Part shown: positions 33,369-43,543 of the stretch, one piece after another
How positions within the stretch are numbered: position 1 is the first letter of the stretch
Layout of the letters: every line of letters starts with the position of its first letter
Assembly (NCBI RefSeq): GCF_021462825.1
Contig: NZ_JAKEEB010000005.1
Location: 188,501-252,500, forward strand
Source: Streptomyces glomeratus
GTDB lineage: Bacteria > Actinomycetota > Actinomycetes > Streptomycetales > Streptomycetaceae
Length of the DNA stretch: 64,000 nt
Reading direction: 5' to 3'
Made by a program: the position numbers and the translations under genes
The notes under the pieces: generated by a model
The model's input: only the letters and a program-made list of their open reading frames with translations
The model's database searches: none
What the model was told of the DNA's origin: nothing

Positions 33369-34292
33369 ATGGATCTTCGCATCTTCACCGAGCCCCAGCA
33401 GGGGGCGACCTACGAGACCCTTCTCTCCGTCGCCAAGGCCACGGAGGAGCTGGGCTTCGAGGCCTTCTTTCGTTCGGACCACTATCTGAAGATGGGCGCC
33501 GTGGACGGCCTTCCCGGCCCCACCGACGCCTGGATCACCCTCGCCGGCCTGGCACGCGAGACCAAGCGCATCCGCCTCGGCACGCTGATGACCGCCGCCA
33601 CCTTCCGCCTCCCCGGTGTCCTCGCCATCCAGGTCGCGCAGGTCGACCAGATGTCCGGAGGCCGCGTCGAACTCGGCCTGGGTGCGGGCTGGTTCGAGGA
33701 AGAGCACAAGGCGTACGGCATTCCGTTCCCCAAGGAGAAATTCGCCCGCCTCGAGGAGCAGCTGGCGATCATCACCGGTCTGTGGGCGACCGAGCCCGGC
33801 AAGACCTTCACCTTCCATGGCCGGTACTACGACCTGACCGACTCGCCGGCGCTGCCGAAGCCCGCCCAGCCCAAGGTCCCGGTGCTCATCGGCGGCCACG
33901 GCGCGACCCGCACTCCGCGGCTGGCCGCGCGGTTCGCCGACGAGTTCAACATCCCCTTCGCGTCCGTCGAGGACAGCGAGCGCCAGTTCGGCCGGGTCCG
34001 TGCGGCGGCAGAGGAGGCCGGACGCGGCGCCGACGCGCTGACGTACTCGAATGCGCTGGTGGCCTGTGTCGGCAAGGACGACCAGGAGGTGGCGCGCCGC
34101 GCCGCCGCGATCGGCCGCGAGGTCGACGAGCTGAAGGCCAATGGCCTGGCCGGCACCCCGGCCGAGGTCGTCGACAAGATCGGCCGCTATCAGGAGATCG
34201 GCTCCGGCCGTATCTACCTCCAGATCCTGGACCTCGACGACCTGGACCACCTCGAGCTCATCTCCTCCCGGGTCCAGTCCCAGCTGAGGTAG
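33369..34292 (+). CDS. F420-dependent LLM-class oxidoreductase
   Basis: A 307-aa luciferase-like TIM-barrel oxidoreductase. FFRSDHY near residue 33, RIRLGTLMTAATFRLPGVLA, MSGGRVELGLGAGWFEEEH and GGHGATRTPRLAARFADEFN fit F420-binding LLM enzymes. The start is ATG 33369 after AGGA; an upstream in-frame start at 33291 lacks support. Substrate unknown. It precedes the RNA-repair genes by 171 bp. Confidence 0.85.
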   Translation: MDLRIFTEPQQGATYETLLSVAKATEELGFEAFFRSDHYLKMGAVDGLPGPTDAWITLAGLARETKRIRLGTLMTAATFRLPGVLAIQVAQVDQMSGGRVELGLGAGWFEEEHKAYGIPFPKEKFARLEEQLAIITGLWATEPGKTFTFHGRYYDLTDSPALPKPAQPKVPVLIGGHGATRTPRLAARFADEFNIPFASVEDSERQFGRVRAAAEEAGRGADALTYSNALVACVGKDDQEVARRAAAIGREVDELKANGLAGTPAEVVDKIGRYQEIGSGRIYLQILDLDDLDHLELISSRVQSQLR

Positions 34293-34463
34293 CCCGACCG
34301 AAGCCCGCCAGGCCCTTCACGCGCGGCCCCGCACGCCGGGGCGTGGTGGCTGCCTCGGCGGCCTCCCGTACCGGGTCCCGGAACCCGGTCAAACCCCCCA
34401 TCAGACGCTTCAATCGGGAAATCCAGTACCGCCGGGGGCTCGTCGACGCCGATACTCGGGCAT

Positions 34464-35924
34464 GTGTTCCTGACGATCTCCACCACCGGCACCGAACAGC
34501 ACCCGGCCACCGACCTGGGCTTCCTGTTGCACAAACACCCGGACAGGGCCCAGGCGTTCTCCACCTCCTACGGCACCGCCCACGTCCTCTACCCCGAGGC
34601 GGATGCCGAGCGCTGCACGGCGGCTCTGCTGCTGGAGGTCGATGCGGTGGCACTGGTCCGGCGCGGTAAGGGCAAGGGCCGGGGCGGCGCGCCCGACGCG
34701 GCCCTCGCCCAGTATGTCAACGACCGCCCCTACGCGGCCTCCTCCCTGCTCGCCGTGGCGCTGAGCAGCGTGTTCTCCAGCGCGATGCGGGGCGTGTGCA
34801 CGGCTCGGCCCGAGCGCGCCGGGCAGCCGCTGCCCCTGCGGATCGAGATACCGGCCCTGCCCGCCCGGGGTGGCCCCGACCTCGTACACCGTCTCTTCGC
34901 GCCGCTCGGCTGGGCTGTCACCGCCGAACCGGTCGCGCTGGACGCCGAGTTCCCGCAGTGGGGGGACTCGCGGTATGTGCGCCTGGTGCTGCAGTCGCAG
35001 ACACTGACCCTGGCTGAGGCCCTGCGTCACCTGTACGTCCTGCTGCCGGTGCTCGACGACGCCAAGCACTACTGGGTCTCCGCCGACGAGGTGGACAAGC
35101 TGCTGCGGGCGGGCGAGGGCTGGCTGCCCGGCCACCCGGAGCAGAAGCTGATCACCAGCCGTTATCTGTCGCGCCGCTGGTCTCTGACCCGGCAGGCGAT
35201 GGAGCGGCTGGAACTGGTGCGGCTCGCCGAGACCGACGACAGCGAGGTCGAGGAGATCGACAACGCGGTCGAGGCGGAGACCGAGACGGAGGAGAAGCCG
35301 ACCCCGCTCGCCGTGCGGCGCAGGGACGCGATCATCGCCGCGCTCGAGGAGTCCGGCGCCGCACGCGTCCTCGATCTGGGCTGCGGGCAGGGCCAGTTGG
35401 TGCAGGCGCTGCTGAGAGACGTGCGGTTCACGGAGATCGTGGGTGTGGACGTGTCGGCGCGGGCGCTCACCATCGCCGCCCGGCGCCTGAAGCTGGACCG
35501 CATGGGGGAGCGGCAGGCGTCCCGCGTGCGGCTCTTCCAGGGCTCGCTCGCGTACACCGACCGCCGTCTGAAGGGCTACGACGCCGCGGTGCTCAGCGAG
35601 GTAGTCGAGCACGTCGACCCGCCGCGGCTGCCCGCCGTGGAGTACGCGGTGTTCGGCGCGGCCCGCCCCCGGACGGTGCTCGTGACCACCCCGAACGTCG
35701 AGTACAACGTCCGCTGGGAGAGTCTGCCGGCCGGGCATGTCCGCCACGGCGACCACCGCTTCGAGTGGACGCGGGAGGAGTTCCGCGCATGGGCGGACGC
35801 GGTGGCCGAACGGCACGGTTACGGCGTGCGGTTCGTAGCCGTGGGACCCGACGACCCCGAGGTCGGGCCGCCCACCCAGATGGCCGTGTTCACGCTCACC
35901 ACGAAGGAGGAGAAGGCCGCATGA
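34464..35924 (+). CDS. hen1: 3'-terminal RNA ribose 2'-O-methyltransferase Hen1
   Basis: A 486-aa bacterial Hen1. It methylates the ribose 2'-OH at the broken RNA end before sealing, protecting the repaired site from ribotoxins. The N-terminal half (about 1-250) is the Pnkp ligase-activating part. After an acidic linker (about 250-280), the C-terminal half is the methyltransferase: VLDLGCGQG near 303, SEVVEH near 378 and a HVRHGDHRFEW metal region. Start GTG 34464. Its stop overlaps the pnkp start (ATGA), so the two are made together. Confidence 0.93.
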   Translation: MFLTISTTGTEQHPATDLGFLLHKHPDRAQAFSTSYGTAHVLYPEADAERCTAALLLEVDAVALVRRGKGKGRGGAPDAALAQYVNDRPYAASSLLAVALSSVFSSAMRGVCTARPERAGQPLPLRIEIPALPARGGPDLVHRLFAPLGWAVTAEPVALDAEFPQWGDSRYVRLVLQSQTLTLAEALRHLYVLLPVLDDAKHYWVSADEVDKLLRAGEGWLPGHPEQKLITSRYLSRRWSLTRQAMERLELVRLAETDDSEVEEIDNAVEAETETEEKPTPLAVRRRDAIIAALEESGAARVLDLGCGQGQLVQALLRDVRFTEIVGVDVSARALTIAARRLKLDRMGERQASRVRLFQGSLAYTDRRLKGYDAAVLSEVVEHVDPPRLPAVEYAVFGAARPRTVLVTTPNVEYNVRWESLPAGHVRHGDHRFEWTREEFRAWADAVAERHGYGVRFVAVGPDDPEVGPPTQMAVFTLTTKEEKAA

Positions 35925-38500
35925 CCACCACCCGGACCCAGGGGCGCACCCTGCCCGTGACCGACCTCTCCCTCGTGGTCCTGGTCGGCGCGTCCGGCTC
36001 GGGCAAGTCCACCTTCGCCCGCAGGCACTTCAAGCCGACCGAGGTCATCTCGTCGGACTTCTGCCGCGGACTGGTGGCCGACGACGAGAACGACCAGAGC
36101 GCGAGCCGTGACGCCTTCGACGTACTGCATTACATCGCCGGCAAACGCCTCGCGGCGGGGCGCCGGACGGTGGTCGACGCCACCAGCGTGCAGCAGGAGA
36201 GCCGCCGCCAGTTGATCGAACTGGCTCGGCAGTACGACGTGCTGCCGATCGCGATCGTGCTCGACGTGCCGGAGGAGGTGTGCGCCGAGCGCAACGCGGG
36301 CCGCACCGACCGGGCGGACATGCCGCGCCGTGTCATCCAGCGCCACACGCGCGAACTGCGCCGTTCCCTGAGGCACCTGGAGCGGGAGGGCTTCCGCAAG
36401 GTGCATGTGCTGCGGGGCGTGGAGGAGATCGAGAAGGCGACGGTCGTCACCGAGAGGCGTTTCAACGACCTGACGCACCTCACCGGCCCCTTCGACATCA
36501 TCGGCGACGTCCACGGCTGCGCGTCCGAGCTGGAGTCGCTGCTTGGCAAGCTCGGATACGTCGACGGTGCGCACCCCGAGGGCCGCACCGCCGTCTTCGT
36601 GGGCGACCTGGTCGACCGCGGCCCGGACAGCCCGGGCGTACTGCGCCGTGTGATGTCGATGGTGGCGTCCGGCAACGCCCTGTGCGTGCCCGGCAACCAC
36701 GAGAACAAGTTCGGGCGCCATCTGCGCGGCCGCAAGGTCCAGCACACGCACGGACTCGCCGAGACGATCGCGCAGATGGAGGGCGAGAGCGAGGAGTTCA
36801 CGCAGCAGGTACGGGAGTTCATCGACGGGCTGGTCAGCCACTACGTCCTGGACGGAGGCCGGCTGGTGGTGTGCCACGCCGGTCTGCCGGAGAAGTACCA
36901 CGGCCGCACCTCGGGCCGGGTCCGCTCGCACGCGCTCTACGGCGACACCACAGGGGAGACGGACGAGTTCGGCCTGCCCGTGCGCTACCCGTGGGCGGAG
37001 GACTACCGGGGCCGGGCGGCCGTCGTGTACGGGCACACCCCGGTTCCGGAGGCCACCTGGCTGAACAACACGATCTGCCTGGACACCGGTGCCGTCTTCG
37101 GCGGCAAGCTGACCGCGCTGCGCTGGCCGGAGCGGCAGCTGGTCGACGTACCGGCCGGGCGGGTCTGGTACGAGCCGGCCAGGCCGCTGCGCACCGAGGC
37201 GCCGGGCGGGCACGACGGGCGTCCGCTGGACCTCGCCGACGTCCAGGGCCGCAGGATCGTGGAGACGCGGCACGGGGGCCGGGTCTCGGTCCGCGAGGAG
37301 AACGCCGCCGCGGCCCTGGAGGTCATGAGCCGCTTCGCGGTCGACCCGCGCCTGCTGCCGTATCTGCCCCCGACGATGGCGCCGACCGCGACCAGCCGCG
37401 TCGAGGGCTACCTGGAGCATCCGGCGGAGGCCTTCGCGCAGTACCGGGAGGACGGGGTCGGGCGGGTCGTGTGCGAGGAGAAGCACATGGGCTCGCGGGC
37501 CGTGGCCCTCGTGTGCCGGGACGCCGAGACGGCACGGAGTCGTTTCGGGGTCGGCGGCGCCTCGGGCCCGGGTGCGGCGGGGAGCGGGGAAGGCCCCACC
37601 GGATCGCTGTACACCCGCACCGGCCGACCGTTCTTCGACGACGCCGCGGTCACCGAGGAGATCCTCGGCCGGCTGCGTTCGGCGATCGGCGCGGCGGGTC
37701 TGTGGGAGGAACTTCAGACGGACTGGCTGCTGCTCGACGCCGAGCTGATGCCGTGGTCGCTGAAGGCCTCCGGGCTGCTGCGCTCGCAGTACGCGGCGGT
37801 GGGCGCGGCGTCCGGTGCCGCGTTCCCGGGGGCGCTGGCCGCGCTGGAGGGCGCGGCGGCGCGGGGCGTGGAGGTGACGGACCTGCTGGCCCGCCAGCGC
37901 GCACGGGCGGCGGACGCGGCGGCGTTCACGGCGGCGTACCGGCGCTACTGCTGGACCACCGAGGGACTCCAGGGCGTCCGGCTGGCCCCGTTCCAGCTCC
38001 TGGCGGTCCAGGGCCGCAGTCTCGCGGCGCTGCCCCACGACCGGCAGCTGGCACTGCTGGACCGGCTGGTGGAGCACGACGGAAGCGGGCTGCTCCAGAC
38101 GACACGCCGGCTGTACGTCGACACCGGCGACCCGGAGTCGGTGCGCGCCGGAGTCGACTGGTGGCTGGAGATGACCGGCCGAGGTGGCGAGGGCATGGTG
38201 GTCAAGCCGGTGGAGGCGGTGGTGCGCACCGAGGCCGGCCGTCTGGTGCAGCCGGGTATCAAGTGCCGCGGCCGTGAGTACCTCCGGATCATCTACGGTC
38301 CCGAGTACACGCGCCCGGAGAATCTGGCCCGGCTCCGGGGCCGGGCCCTGAACCACAAGCGCTCTCTCGCACTGCGCGAGTACGCCCTCGGCCTGGAGGC
38401 CCTGGACCGCCTCGCGGAGGGCGAACCGCTGTGGAGGGTCCACGAGGCGGTCTTCGGGGTGCTGGCCCTGGAGTCGGAACCGGTGGACCCCCGGCTGTGA
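35921..38500 (+). CDS. pnkp: Polynucleotide kinase-phosphatase-ligase Pnkp (RNA repair)
   Basis: An 859-aa three-domain enzyme that heals and seals RNA breaks. Kinase: GASGSGKST (Lys29) at residues 23-31. 2',3'-phosphatase of the calcineurin type: GDVHG (about 194), GDLVDRGPDSP and GNHEN (about 258). C-terminal adenylyltransferase/ligase: motif EEKHMGSR with Lys521. It is the same architecture as the Clostridium thermocellum Pnkp, which needs Hen1 for ligation. ATG 35921 overlaps the hen1 stop. This looks like a complete RNA-damage repair system. Confidence 0.93.
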   Translation: MTTTRTQGRTLPVTDLSLVVLVGASGSGKSTFARRHFKPTEVISSDFCRGLVADDENDQSASRDAFDVLHYIAGKRLAAGRRTVVDATSVQQESRRQLIELARQYDVLPIAIVLDVPEEVCAERNAGRTDRADMPRRVIQRHTRELRRSLRHLEREGFRKVHVLRGVEEIEKATVVTERRFNDLTHLTGPFDIIGDVHGCASELESLLGKLGYVDGAHPEGRTAVFVGDLVDRGPDSPGVLRRVMSMVASGNALCVPGNHENKFGRHLRGRKVQHTHGLAETIAQMEGESEEFTQQVREFIDGLVSHYVLDGGRLVVCHAGLPEKYHGRTSGRVRSHALYGDTTGETDEFGLPVRYPWAEDYRGRAAVVYGHTPVPEATWLNNTICLDTGAVFGGKLTALRWPERQLVDVPAGRVWYEPARPLRTEAPGGHDGRPLDLADVQGRRIVETRHGGRVSVREENAAAALEVMSRFAVDPRLLPYLPPTMAPTATSRVEGYLEHPAEAFAQYREDGVGRVVCEEKHMGSRAVALVCRDAETARSRFGVGGASGPGAAGSGEGPTGSLYTRTGRPFFDDAAVTEEILGRLRSAIGAAGLWEELQTDWLLLDAELMPWSLKASGLLRSQYAAVGAASGAAFPGALAALEGAAARGVEVTDLLARQRARAADAAAFTAAYRRYCWTTEGLQGVRLAPFQLLAVQGRSLAALPHDRQLALLDRLVEHDGSGLLQTTRRLYVDTGDPESVRAGVDWWLEMTGRGGEGMVVKPVEAVVRTEAGRLVQPGIKCRGREYLRIIYGPEYTRPENLARLRGRALNHKRSLALREYALGLEALDRLAEGEPLWRVHEAVFGVLALESEPVDPRL

Positions 38501-38561
38501 CGGAACCGTACTCCTCGGGCCCGGCGTCCTTCCGGACGATCGAGCCCTAGGGGTACGCAGC

Positions 38562-39392
38562 GTGCAGGTCTACATCAGCGCCGACATGGAGGGCATCACG
38601 GGACTCGTCGACCGCGACGACGTCCAGCCCGGCGGACGGGACTACGAGCGCGGCCGGCGGATGATGGCGGAGGACGTCAACGCGGCCGTGCGGGGCGCGC
38701 TGGCGGCCGGTGCCACCGACGTCCTGGTGAACGACGCCCATGGCCCGATGCGCAATCTGCTGCCCGAGGCGCTGCATCGGGCGGTCCGGCTGGTCCGGGG
38801 CAGGCCCAAGCGGATGGGCATGCTCGAGGGTCTCACCCCCGGACACGACGCCATGGTCTGCGTCGGTTACCACTCCCGGGCGGGCGAGCCCGGTGTGCTC
38901 AGCCACAGCTTCATGGGGCACGAGATCGAGGACATGTGGCTGGACGGCCGGCCGGTCGGCGAGATCGGGCTCGCCCAGGCAACGGCCGCGGCGCTGGGTG
39001 TCCCCGTCGTGGCGCTCACCGGTGACGACGCGGCATGCGGGGAGGCCGCCGCCTGGGACGGATCGATCACCACCGTCGCGGTGAAGTACGCCCGGGACCG
39101 GTTCGCGGCCGAGCTGCGCCCGGAGGCGGAGGCGCGCAAGGCGATCGAGGAGGCGGTCACCGCCGCCCTCTGCGCACCACGCGCACCGCTTCCGGCGGTC
39201 CCGGGGCCGTCCACGCTCAGCGTCCGCTGGCAGTCGGCCTCGGTGCCCGCCACGTTGCTCGGCATCCCCGGCGTCACCGCCACAGACAGCCGCACCGTCC
39301 GGGCGGAGGGCGAACTGCCCGCGCTGTACCGGCTGTTCGGTGTGTGGATGCGGGTCGCGGCCTCTCTCACCGACCAGCCGCCGTACTGCTGA
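38562..39392 (+). CDS. M55-family D-aminopeptidase, DppA-like
   Basis: A 276-aa zinc peptidase of the DppA family that releases D-amino acids, as from D-Ala-D-Ala peptides. The N-terminal SADMEG (Asp8, Glu10) and [13 protein letters not shown] hold zinc ligands; GYHSRAG and [14 protein letters not shown] are conserved. GTG 38562 was chosen. It lies between pnkp and arginine deiminase without overlap; a role in cell-wall peptide recycling is likely but not tied to neighbours. Confidence 0.85.
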   Translation: MQVYISADMEGITGLVDRDDVQPGGRDYERGRRMMAEDVNAAVRGALAAGATDVLVNDAHGPMRNLLPEALHRAVRLVRGRPKRMGMLEGLTPGHDAMVCVGYHSRAGEPGVLSHSFMGHEIEDMWLDGRPVGEIGLAQATAAALGVPVVALTGDDAACGEAAAWDGSITTVAVKYARDRFAAELRPEAEARKAIEEAVTAALCAPRAPLPAVPGPSTLSVRWQSASVPATLLGIPGVTATDSRTVRAEGELPALYRLFGVWMRVAASLTDQPPYC

Positions 39393-39531
39393 CGGGTGCC
39401 GTCTGCGGCTCACCCGCCACAACCGCACCGCGTACACCCCCGGGCCGCTTATCGTCAGATGGACGAAATCAAACGGCGCGGTTCGCCGGGAACGAAGGGT
39501 GAACACGCGCCCGAATGGTCAGGATGGAGGC

Positions 39532-40755
39532 ATGGGATTCCACGTCGACTCCGAGGCCGGGCGGCTGCGCCGCGTCATCCTGCACCGGCCGGATCTCGAG
39601 CTCAAAAGGCTCACCCCCAGCAACAAGGACGCGCTTCTCTTCGACGATGTGCTGTGGGTGCGCCGGGCGCGCGCCGAACACGACGGGTTCGCCGACGTGC
39701 TGCGCGACCGCGGGGTCGAGGTCCATCTTTTCGGCGATCTGCTCAGCGAGGTCCTGGAGATCCCGACGGCCAGGGGCCTGATCCTGGACCGCGTCTTCCA
39801 CGAGAAGGAGTACGGGCCGCTCGCCACCGATCATCTGCGCGCCGCCTTGGGCGCGCTGCCCGCCGCGGAGCTCGCCGAGGCCCTCGTCGGCGGTGTGACC
39901 AAGCGCGAATTCCTCGAAGCCCACCCGGAGCCGACCTCCGTGCGGTTCCACGTCATGGACCTCGACGACTTCCTGCTGCGCCCCCTGCCCAACCACCTCT
40001 TCACCCGGGACACCTCCGCCTGGATCTACGACGGTGTCTCCATCAACGCCATGCGCTGGCCGGCCCGGCAGCGTGAGACCGTCCACTTCGAGGCGATCTA
40101 CCGGCACCACCCGCTGTTCCGTGACGAGCCCTTCCCTCTCTGGTCGGAGGGCCAGGCCGACTACCCCTCCACGATCGAGGGCGGTGACGTGCTGGTCATC
40201 GGCAACGGTGCCGTGCTCATCGGCATGAGCGAACGGACCACCCCCCAGGCGGTCGAGATGCTCGCGACCAAGCTCTTCGCCGCGGGCTCGGCGCGGTCCA
40301 TCGTGGCGCTCGACCTGCCCAAACGGCGCGCCCTCATGCACCTCGACACCGCGATGAGCATGGTGAACGCGGACACCTTCATCCAGTACGCGGGCCTCGG
40401 CATGCTGCGCTCGTACACCATCGAGCCGGGGGCCGGAGACAAGGAGCTGAAGGTCACCGACCATCCGCCGGAGCATATGCACCGGGCGATCGCCGCGTCG
40501 CTGGGGCTGAGCGAGATCCGGGTGCTGACCCCGATGCAGGACGTGCACGCGGCCGAGCGGGAGCAGTGGGACGACGGGTGCAACGTCCTCGCCGTCGAGC
40601 CGGGGGTCGTCATCGCCTATGAGCGGAACGCGACCACCAACACCCATCTGCGCAAACAGGGCATCGAGGTGATCGAGATCCCGGGGAGCGAGCTGGGCAG
40701 GGGCAGGGGCGGGCCCCGGTGCATGAGCTGTCCGGTGGAGAGGGATCCGGTCTGA
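39532..40755 (+). CDS. arcA: Arginine deiminase
   Basis: A 407-aa enzyme hydrolysing arginine to citrulline and ammonia. Conserved sites are [28 protein letters not shown] and the C-terminal [11 protein letters not shown], where Cys397 corresponds to the catalytic Cys. ATG 39532 follows AGGA. It precedes ornithine carbamoyltransferase and a permease on the same strand, a partial arginine deiminase (ADI) pathway; carbamate kinase (arcC) is not in the window. Regulation unclear. Confidence 0.93.
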   Translation: MGFHVDSEAGRLRRVILHRPDLELKRLTPSNKDALLFDDVLWVRRARAEHDGFADVLRDRGVEVHLFGDLLSEVLEIPTARGLILDRVFHEKEYGPLATDHLRAALGALPAAELAEALVGGVTKREFLEAHPEPTSVRFHVMDLDDFLLRPLPNHLFTRDTSAWIYDGVSINAMRWPARQRETVHFEAIYRHHPLFRDEPFPLWSEGQADYPSTIEGGDVLVIGNGAVLIGMSERTTPQAVEMLATKLFAAGSARSIVALDLPKRRALMHLDTAMSMVNADTFIQYAGLGMLRSYTIEPGAGDKELKVTDHPPEHMHRAIAASLGLSEIRVLTPMQDVHAAEREQWDDGCNVLAVEPGVVIAYERNATTNTHLRKQGIEVIEIPGSELGRGRGGPRCMSCPVERDPV

Positions 40756-40818
40756 GGGCGCCGCAGGGTGCCTGGGCGGGCGGGGGCGCTTGGGTGGCGT
40801 GAGGCCGGGGTCCGTATA

Positions 40819-40844
40819 GAAATGTAAGGCGTCGTATACACTTC
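40819..40844. promoter_or_regulatory. Imperfect inverted repeat upstream of ornithine carbamoyltransferase
   Basis: GAAATGTA (40819-40826) and TACACTTC (40837-40844) form imperfect arms (7 of 8) around ten bases, in an AT-rich patch holding TATAGA and TATACA. It lies 49 bp before the start codon. It could be an arginine-related operator or promoter, but the classical ARG box is not met. Confidence 0.35.
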
Positions 40845-40892
40845 CAATCGTCCCCTTGTTCGTCCTGCCCTTCGCATCCCTGGAGCGCCCCC

Positions 40893-41900
40893 ATGGCGAC
40901 TGTCCCGACCGCCCTCGCCGGACGCCACTTCCTCAAGGAGCTGGACTTCACCGCCGAGGAGTTCCGTTCCCTGGTCGAGCTGGCGGCCGAGCTCAAGGTG
41001 GCCAAGAAGGCCGGGACCGAGACGCGCCACCTGACCGGCAGGAACATCGCCCTGATCTTCGAGAAGACCTCGACCCGCACACGCTGCGCCTTCGAGGTGG
41101 CGGCCGCCGACCAGGGCGCCCACACGACCTATCTGGACCCCGCCGGCTCGCAGATCGGGCACAAGGAGTCCGTGAAGGACACCGCCCGAGTGCTCGGCCG
41201 GATGTTCGACGCCATCGAGTACCGCGGGCGCGGACAGCATGTGGTCGAGGAGCTGGCCGCACACGCCGGGGTCCCCGTCTACAACGGCCTCACCGACGAG
41301 TGGCACCCCACCCAGATGCTCGCCGACGTGCTCACCATGACCGAGCACTGCTCCAAGCCGCTGACCGGCATCGCCTTCGCCTATCTCGGCGACGCCCGCT
41401 CCAACATGGGCAACTCCTACCTGGTCACCGGCGCCCTGCTCGGCATGGACGTCCGTATCGCCGCTCCCCGCCCGCTGTGGCCCGAGGAGACGGTCGTCGA
41501 GGTGGCCCAGCGGCTCGCCGCCGCCTCCGGTGCCCGGATCACGCTCACCGAGGACGTGAAGGACGGCGTGCGCGGCACCGACTTCGTCGCCACCGACGTA
41601 TGGGTGTCGATGGGCGAGCCCAAGGAGATCTGGGACGAACGCATAGCGCTGCTCGGCCCCTACGCCGTGACCATGGACGTGCTGCGCGCCACCGGCAACG
41701 ACGAGGTGAAGTTCCTGCACTGCCTTCCGGCCTTCCATGACCTCGGCACCGACGTGGGCCGCGAGATCCACCGGCGGCACGGGCTGACCGAACTGGAGGT
41801 CACCGACGAGGTGTTCGAGTCCGCGCACTCCCTCGTCTTCGACGAGGCGGAGAACCGGATGCACACGATCAAGGCCATCCTGGTCGCCACCCTCGCCTGA
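40893..41900 (+). CDS. Ornithine carbamoyltransferase
   Basis: A 335-aa OTC. The carbamoyl-phosphate site is [15 protein letters not shown], the ornithine loop MGEPKEIW, and the Cys-containing HCLPAFHD is at residues 276-283. It interconverts ornithine and citrulline. Placement after arcA and before a permease suggests the catabolic (ArcB) role, but the anabolic ArgF role cannot be excluded. Confidence 0.9.
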   Translation: MATVPTALAGRHFLKELDFTAEEFRSLVELAAELKVAKKAGTETRHLTGRNIALIFEKTSTRTRCAFEVAAADQGAHTTYLDPAGSQIGHKESVKDTARVLGRMFDAIEYRGRGQHVVEELAAHAGVPVYNGLTDEWHPTQMLADVLTMTEHCSKPLTGIAFAYLGDARSNMGNSYLVTGALLGMDVRIAAPRPLWPEETVVEVAQRLAAASGARITLTEDVKDGVRGTDFVATDVWVSMGEPKEIWDERIALLGPYAVTMDVLRATGNDEVKFLHCLPAFHDLGTDVGREIHRRHGLTELEVTDEVFESAHSLVFDEAENRMHTIKAILVATLA

Positions 41901-41994
41901 CCGGGCGTGCCCGCTGCCGCAGCGGAGCCCGGCACCCATCCCGTACGATCCTCGGCGAGCCCGGAGCCACCCCTTCCGCGGCTCGTCACGCGAC

Positions 41995-42052
41995 CTTCCC
42001 CCAGCGCCCGGCAGGCAAGCTCCCGGCTTCCCCGGGCGGGGACACCCCCTGG
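41995..42052. repeat. Possible second, degenerate copy of the palindromic repeat
   Basis: This GC-rich stretch contains CTTCCCCCAGCGCCCGGCAG then CCCCGGGCGGGGACACCCCC, resembling the 5239-5297 element in layout. It is in the 185-bp gap before the permease. The match is partial. Confidence 0.3.
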
Positions 42053-42085
42053 TCGCCCCGCACCACTGAAAAGAGCGCCACCTTC

Positions 42086-43543
42086 ATGCCCGGCAGACCC
42101 GCCAACCCCTTCCGCATCAAGTCACCTGAGCTGCTCGTCGCCGAGGCCGGCGCCGATCTCGCGGGTCATGGCCTCAAGCGCCATATGGGCCTGTTCCAGC
42201 TTGTCTGCTTCGGCATCGGAGCGATCGTCGGCACCGGCATCTTCGTCGGCCTGTCCGACTCGGTCGCCCAGGCGGGGCCCGCGGTCGTGGTCTCCTTCGT
42301 GCTCGCCGCCCTCACCTGTGTCTTCACCGCCTTCGCGTTCGCCGAGCTGGGCGGCGCCATCCCGGTCTCCGGGTCCTCGTACTCCTTCGCCTACGCGGGC
42401 TTCGGCGAGGGAACGGCCTTCCTCGTCGGCTGGTGCCTGCTGCTGGAGTACGGCGTGTCCGTGTCGGCCGTCGCGGTCGGCTGGAGCCAGTACGTGAACG
42501 AGCTGCTCGCCGGCCTCACCGGCCGGCAGCTGCCCGCGGCGCTCTCCGCGGGTCCCGGCGACGGCGGGGTGGTCAACCTGCCCGCCGTGATCGTGATCGC
42601 CCTGGCCTCCGTCCTCCTGGTGCGCGGTGTCCGCGAGAGCGCCCGCGCCACCGCCGCCATGGCGGTCCTCAAGCTCGCCATCCTCGTCGCCTTCTGCGCC
42701 ATCGGGTTCACCGCGTTCAAGCACGGCAACCTGACCCCGTTCGCGCCCGCCGGTCTCGGCGGCATCGGCGCCGGCACCACGGCCGCGTTCTTCTCGTACA
42801 TCGGCTTCGACGCGATCACCACCGCCGGTGAGGAGGCCAAGAACCCCCGCAGGAACATCCCCGTCGCGATCCTCGTCTGCATCGGCCTGGTCACGCTGCT
42901 GTACTGCGCGGTCGCGCTCGCCGCGATCGGCGCCATCGGCGGGCCCGCGGTGGGCGGCCGGCCCGCGGCGCTGTCGTACGTGGTCAATCAGGTCACCGGC
43001 TCCACCTTCGGCGGCGGCGTGATCGCCTTCGGGGCCGTCGTCGCCATCGCCTCGGTCGTGCTCGCGGTGATGTACGGCCAGACCCGCATCCTGATGTCGA
43101 TGTCCCGGGACGGACTCGTCCCGCGTGTCTTCGAGCGGGTCTCACCGAAGACCTCGACCCCGGTCACCGGCACCCTGATCGTGGCGGTCGTCTTCGCCGT
43201 CCCGGCGGCCTTCTCCTCGCTGGACGCGGTGGTCGACCTGTGCACCATCGGCACCCTCGCCACGATGGCCGTGGTCAATGTCGCGGTCATCGCCCTGCGC
43301 CGCCGCGAGCCCGGTCTGGCCCGCTCCTTCCGGGTACCGCTGTACCCGGCGGTGCCGCTGCTCGGCGTCGGCTTCTGCCTGTACCTGATGTACGAGACCG
43401 GCTGGACCACCTGGGTGCAGTTCGCGGCGTTCCTGGCGGCCGGCTGCCTGGTCTACGCGCTCTACGGCCGCCGGCACTCCCGGCTCGTGGCGGCGGTGCC
43501 CGTCACCGCGGACGCCGCTGCCGTGGAACCGCAGGCAGTCTGA
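42086..43543 (+). CDS. Amino-acid permease, APC superfamily (cationic type)
   Basis: A 485-aa membrane transporter with about twelve spans. The N-terminal GIGAIVGTGIFVGL is the unwound substrate helix of the APC fold, followed by GGAIPVSGSSYSFAYAGFGEG and FFSYIGFDAITTAGEEAKNPRRNIP, as in cationic amino-acid transporters. It follows arginine deiminase and ornithine carbamoyltransferase, so arginine or ornithine is a likely substrate. Its last 41 bp overlap the convergent gene 43503-43952. Confidence 0.85.
   Translation: MPGRPANPFRIKSPELLVAEAGADLAGHGLKRHMGLFQLVCFGIGAIVGTGIFVGLSDSVAQAGPAVVVSFVLAALTCVFTAFAFAELGGAIPVSGSSYSFAYAGFGEGTAFLVGWCLLLEYGVSVSAVAVGWSQYVNELLAGLTGRQLPAALSAGPGDGGVVNLPAVIVIALASVLLVRGVRESARATAAMAVLKLAILVAFCAIGFTAFKHGNLTPFAPAGLGGIGAGTTAAFFSYIGFDAITTAGEEAKNPRRNIPVAILVCIGLVTLLYCAVALAAIGAIGGPAVGGRPAALSYVVNQVTGSTFGGGVIAFGAVVAIASVVLAVMYGQTRILMSMSRDGLVPRVFERVSPKTSTPVTGTLIVAVVFAVPAAFSSLDAVVDLCTIGTLATMAVVNVAVIALRRREPGLARSFRVPLYPAVPLLGVGFCLYLMYETGWTTWVQFAAFLAAGCLVYALYGRRHSRLVAAVPVTADAAAVEPQAV

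Noticed and set aside
35819..38443. Long minus-strand frame opposite pnkp
   Set aside because: The plus-strand Pnkp has all motifs; the antisense protein has none.
40800..40860. Classical ARG box (ArgR) before ornithine carbamoyltransferase
   Set aside because: The AT-rich inverted repeat does not match the known ARG consensus well enough; reported only as a generic inverted repeat.
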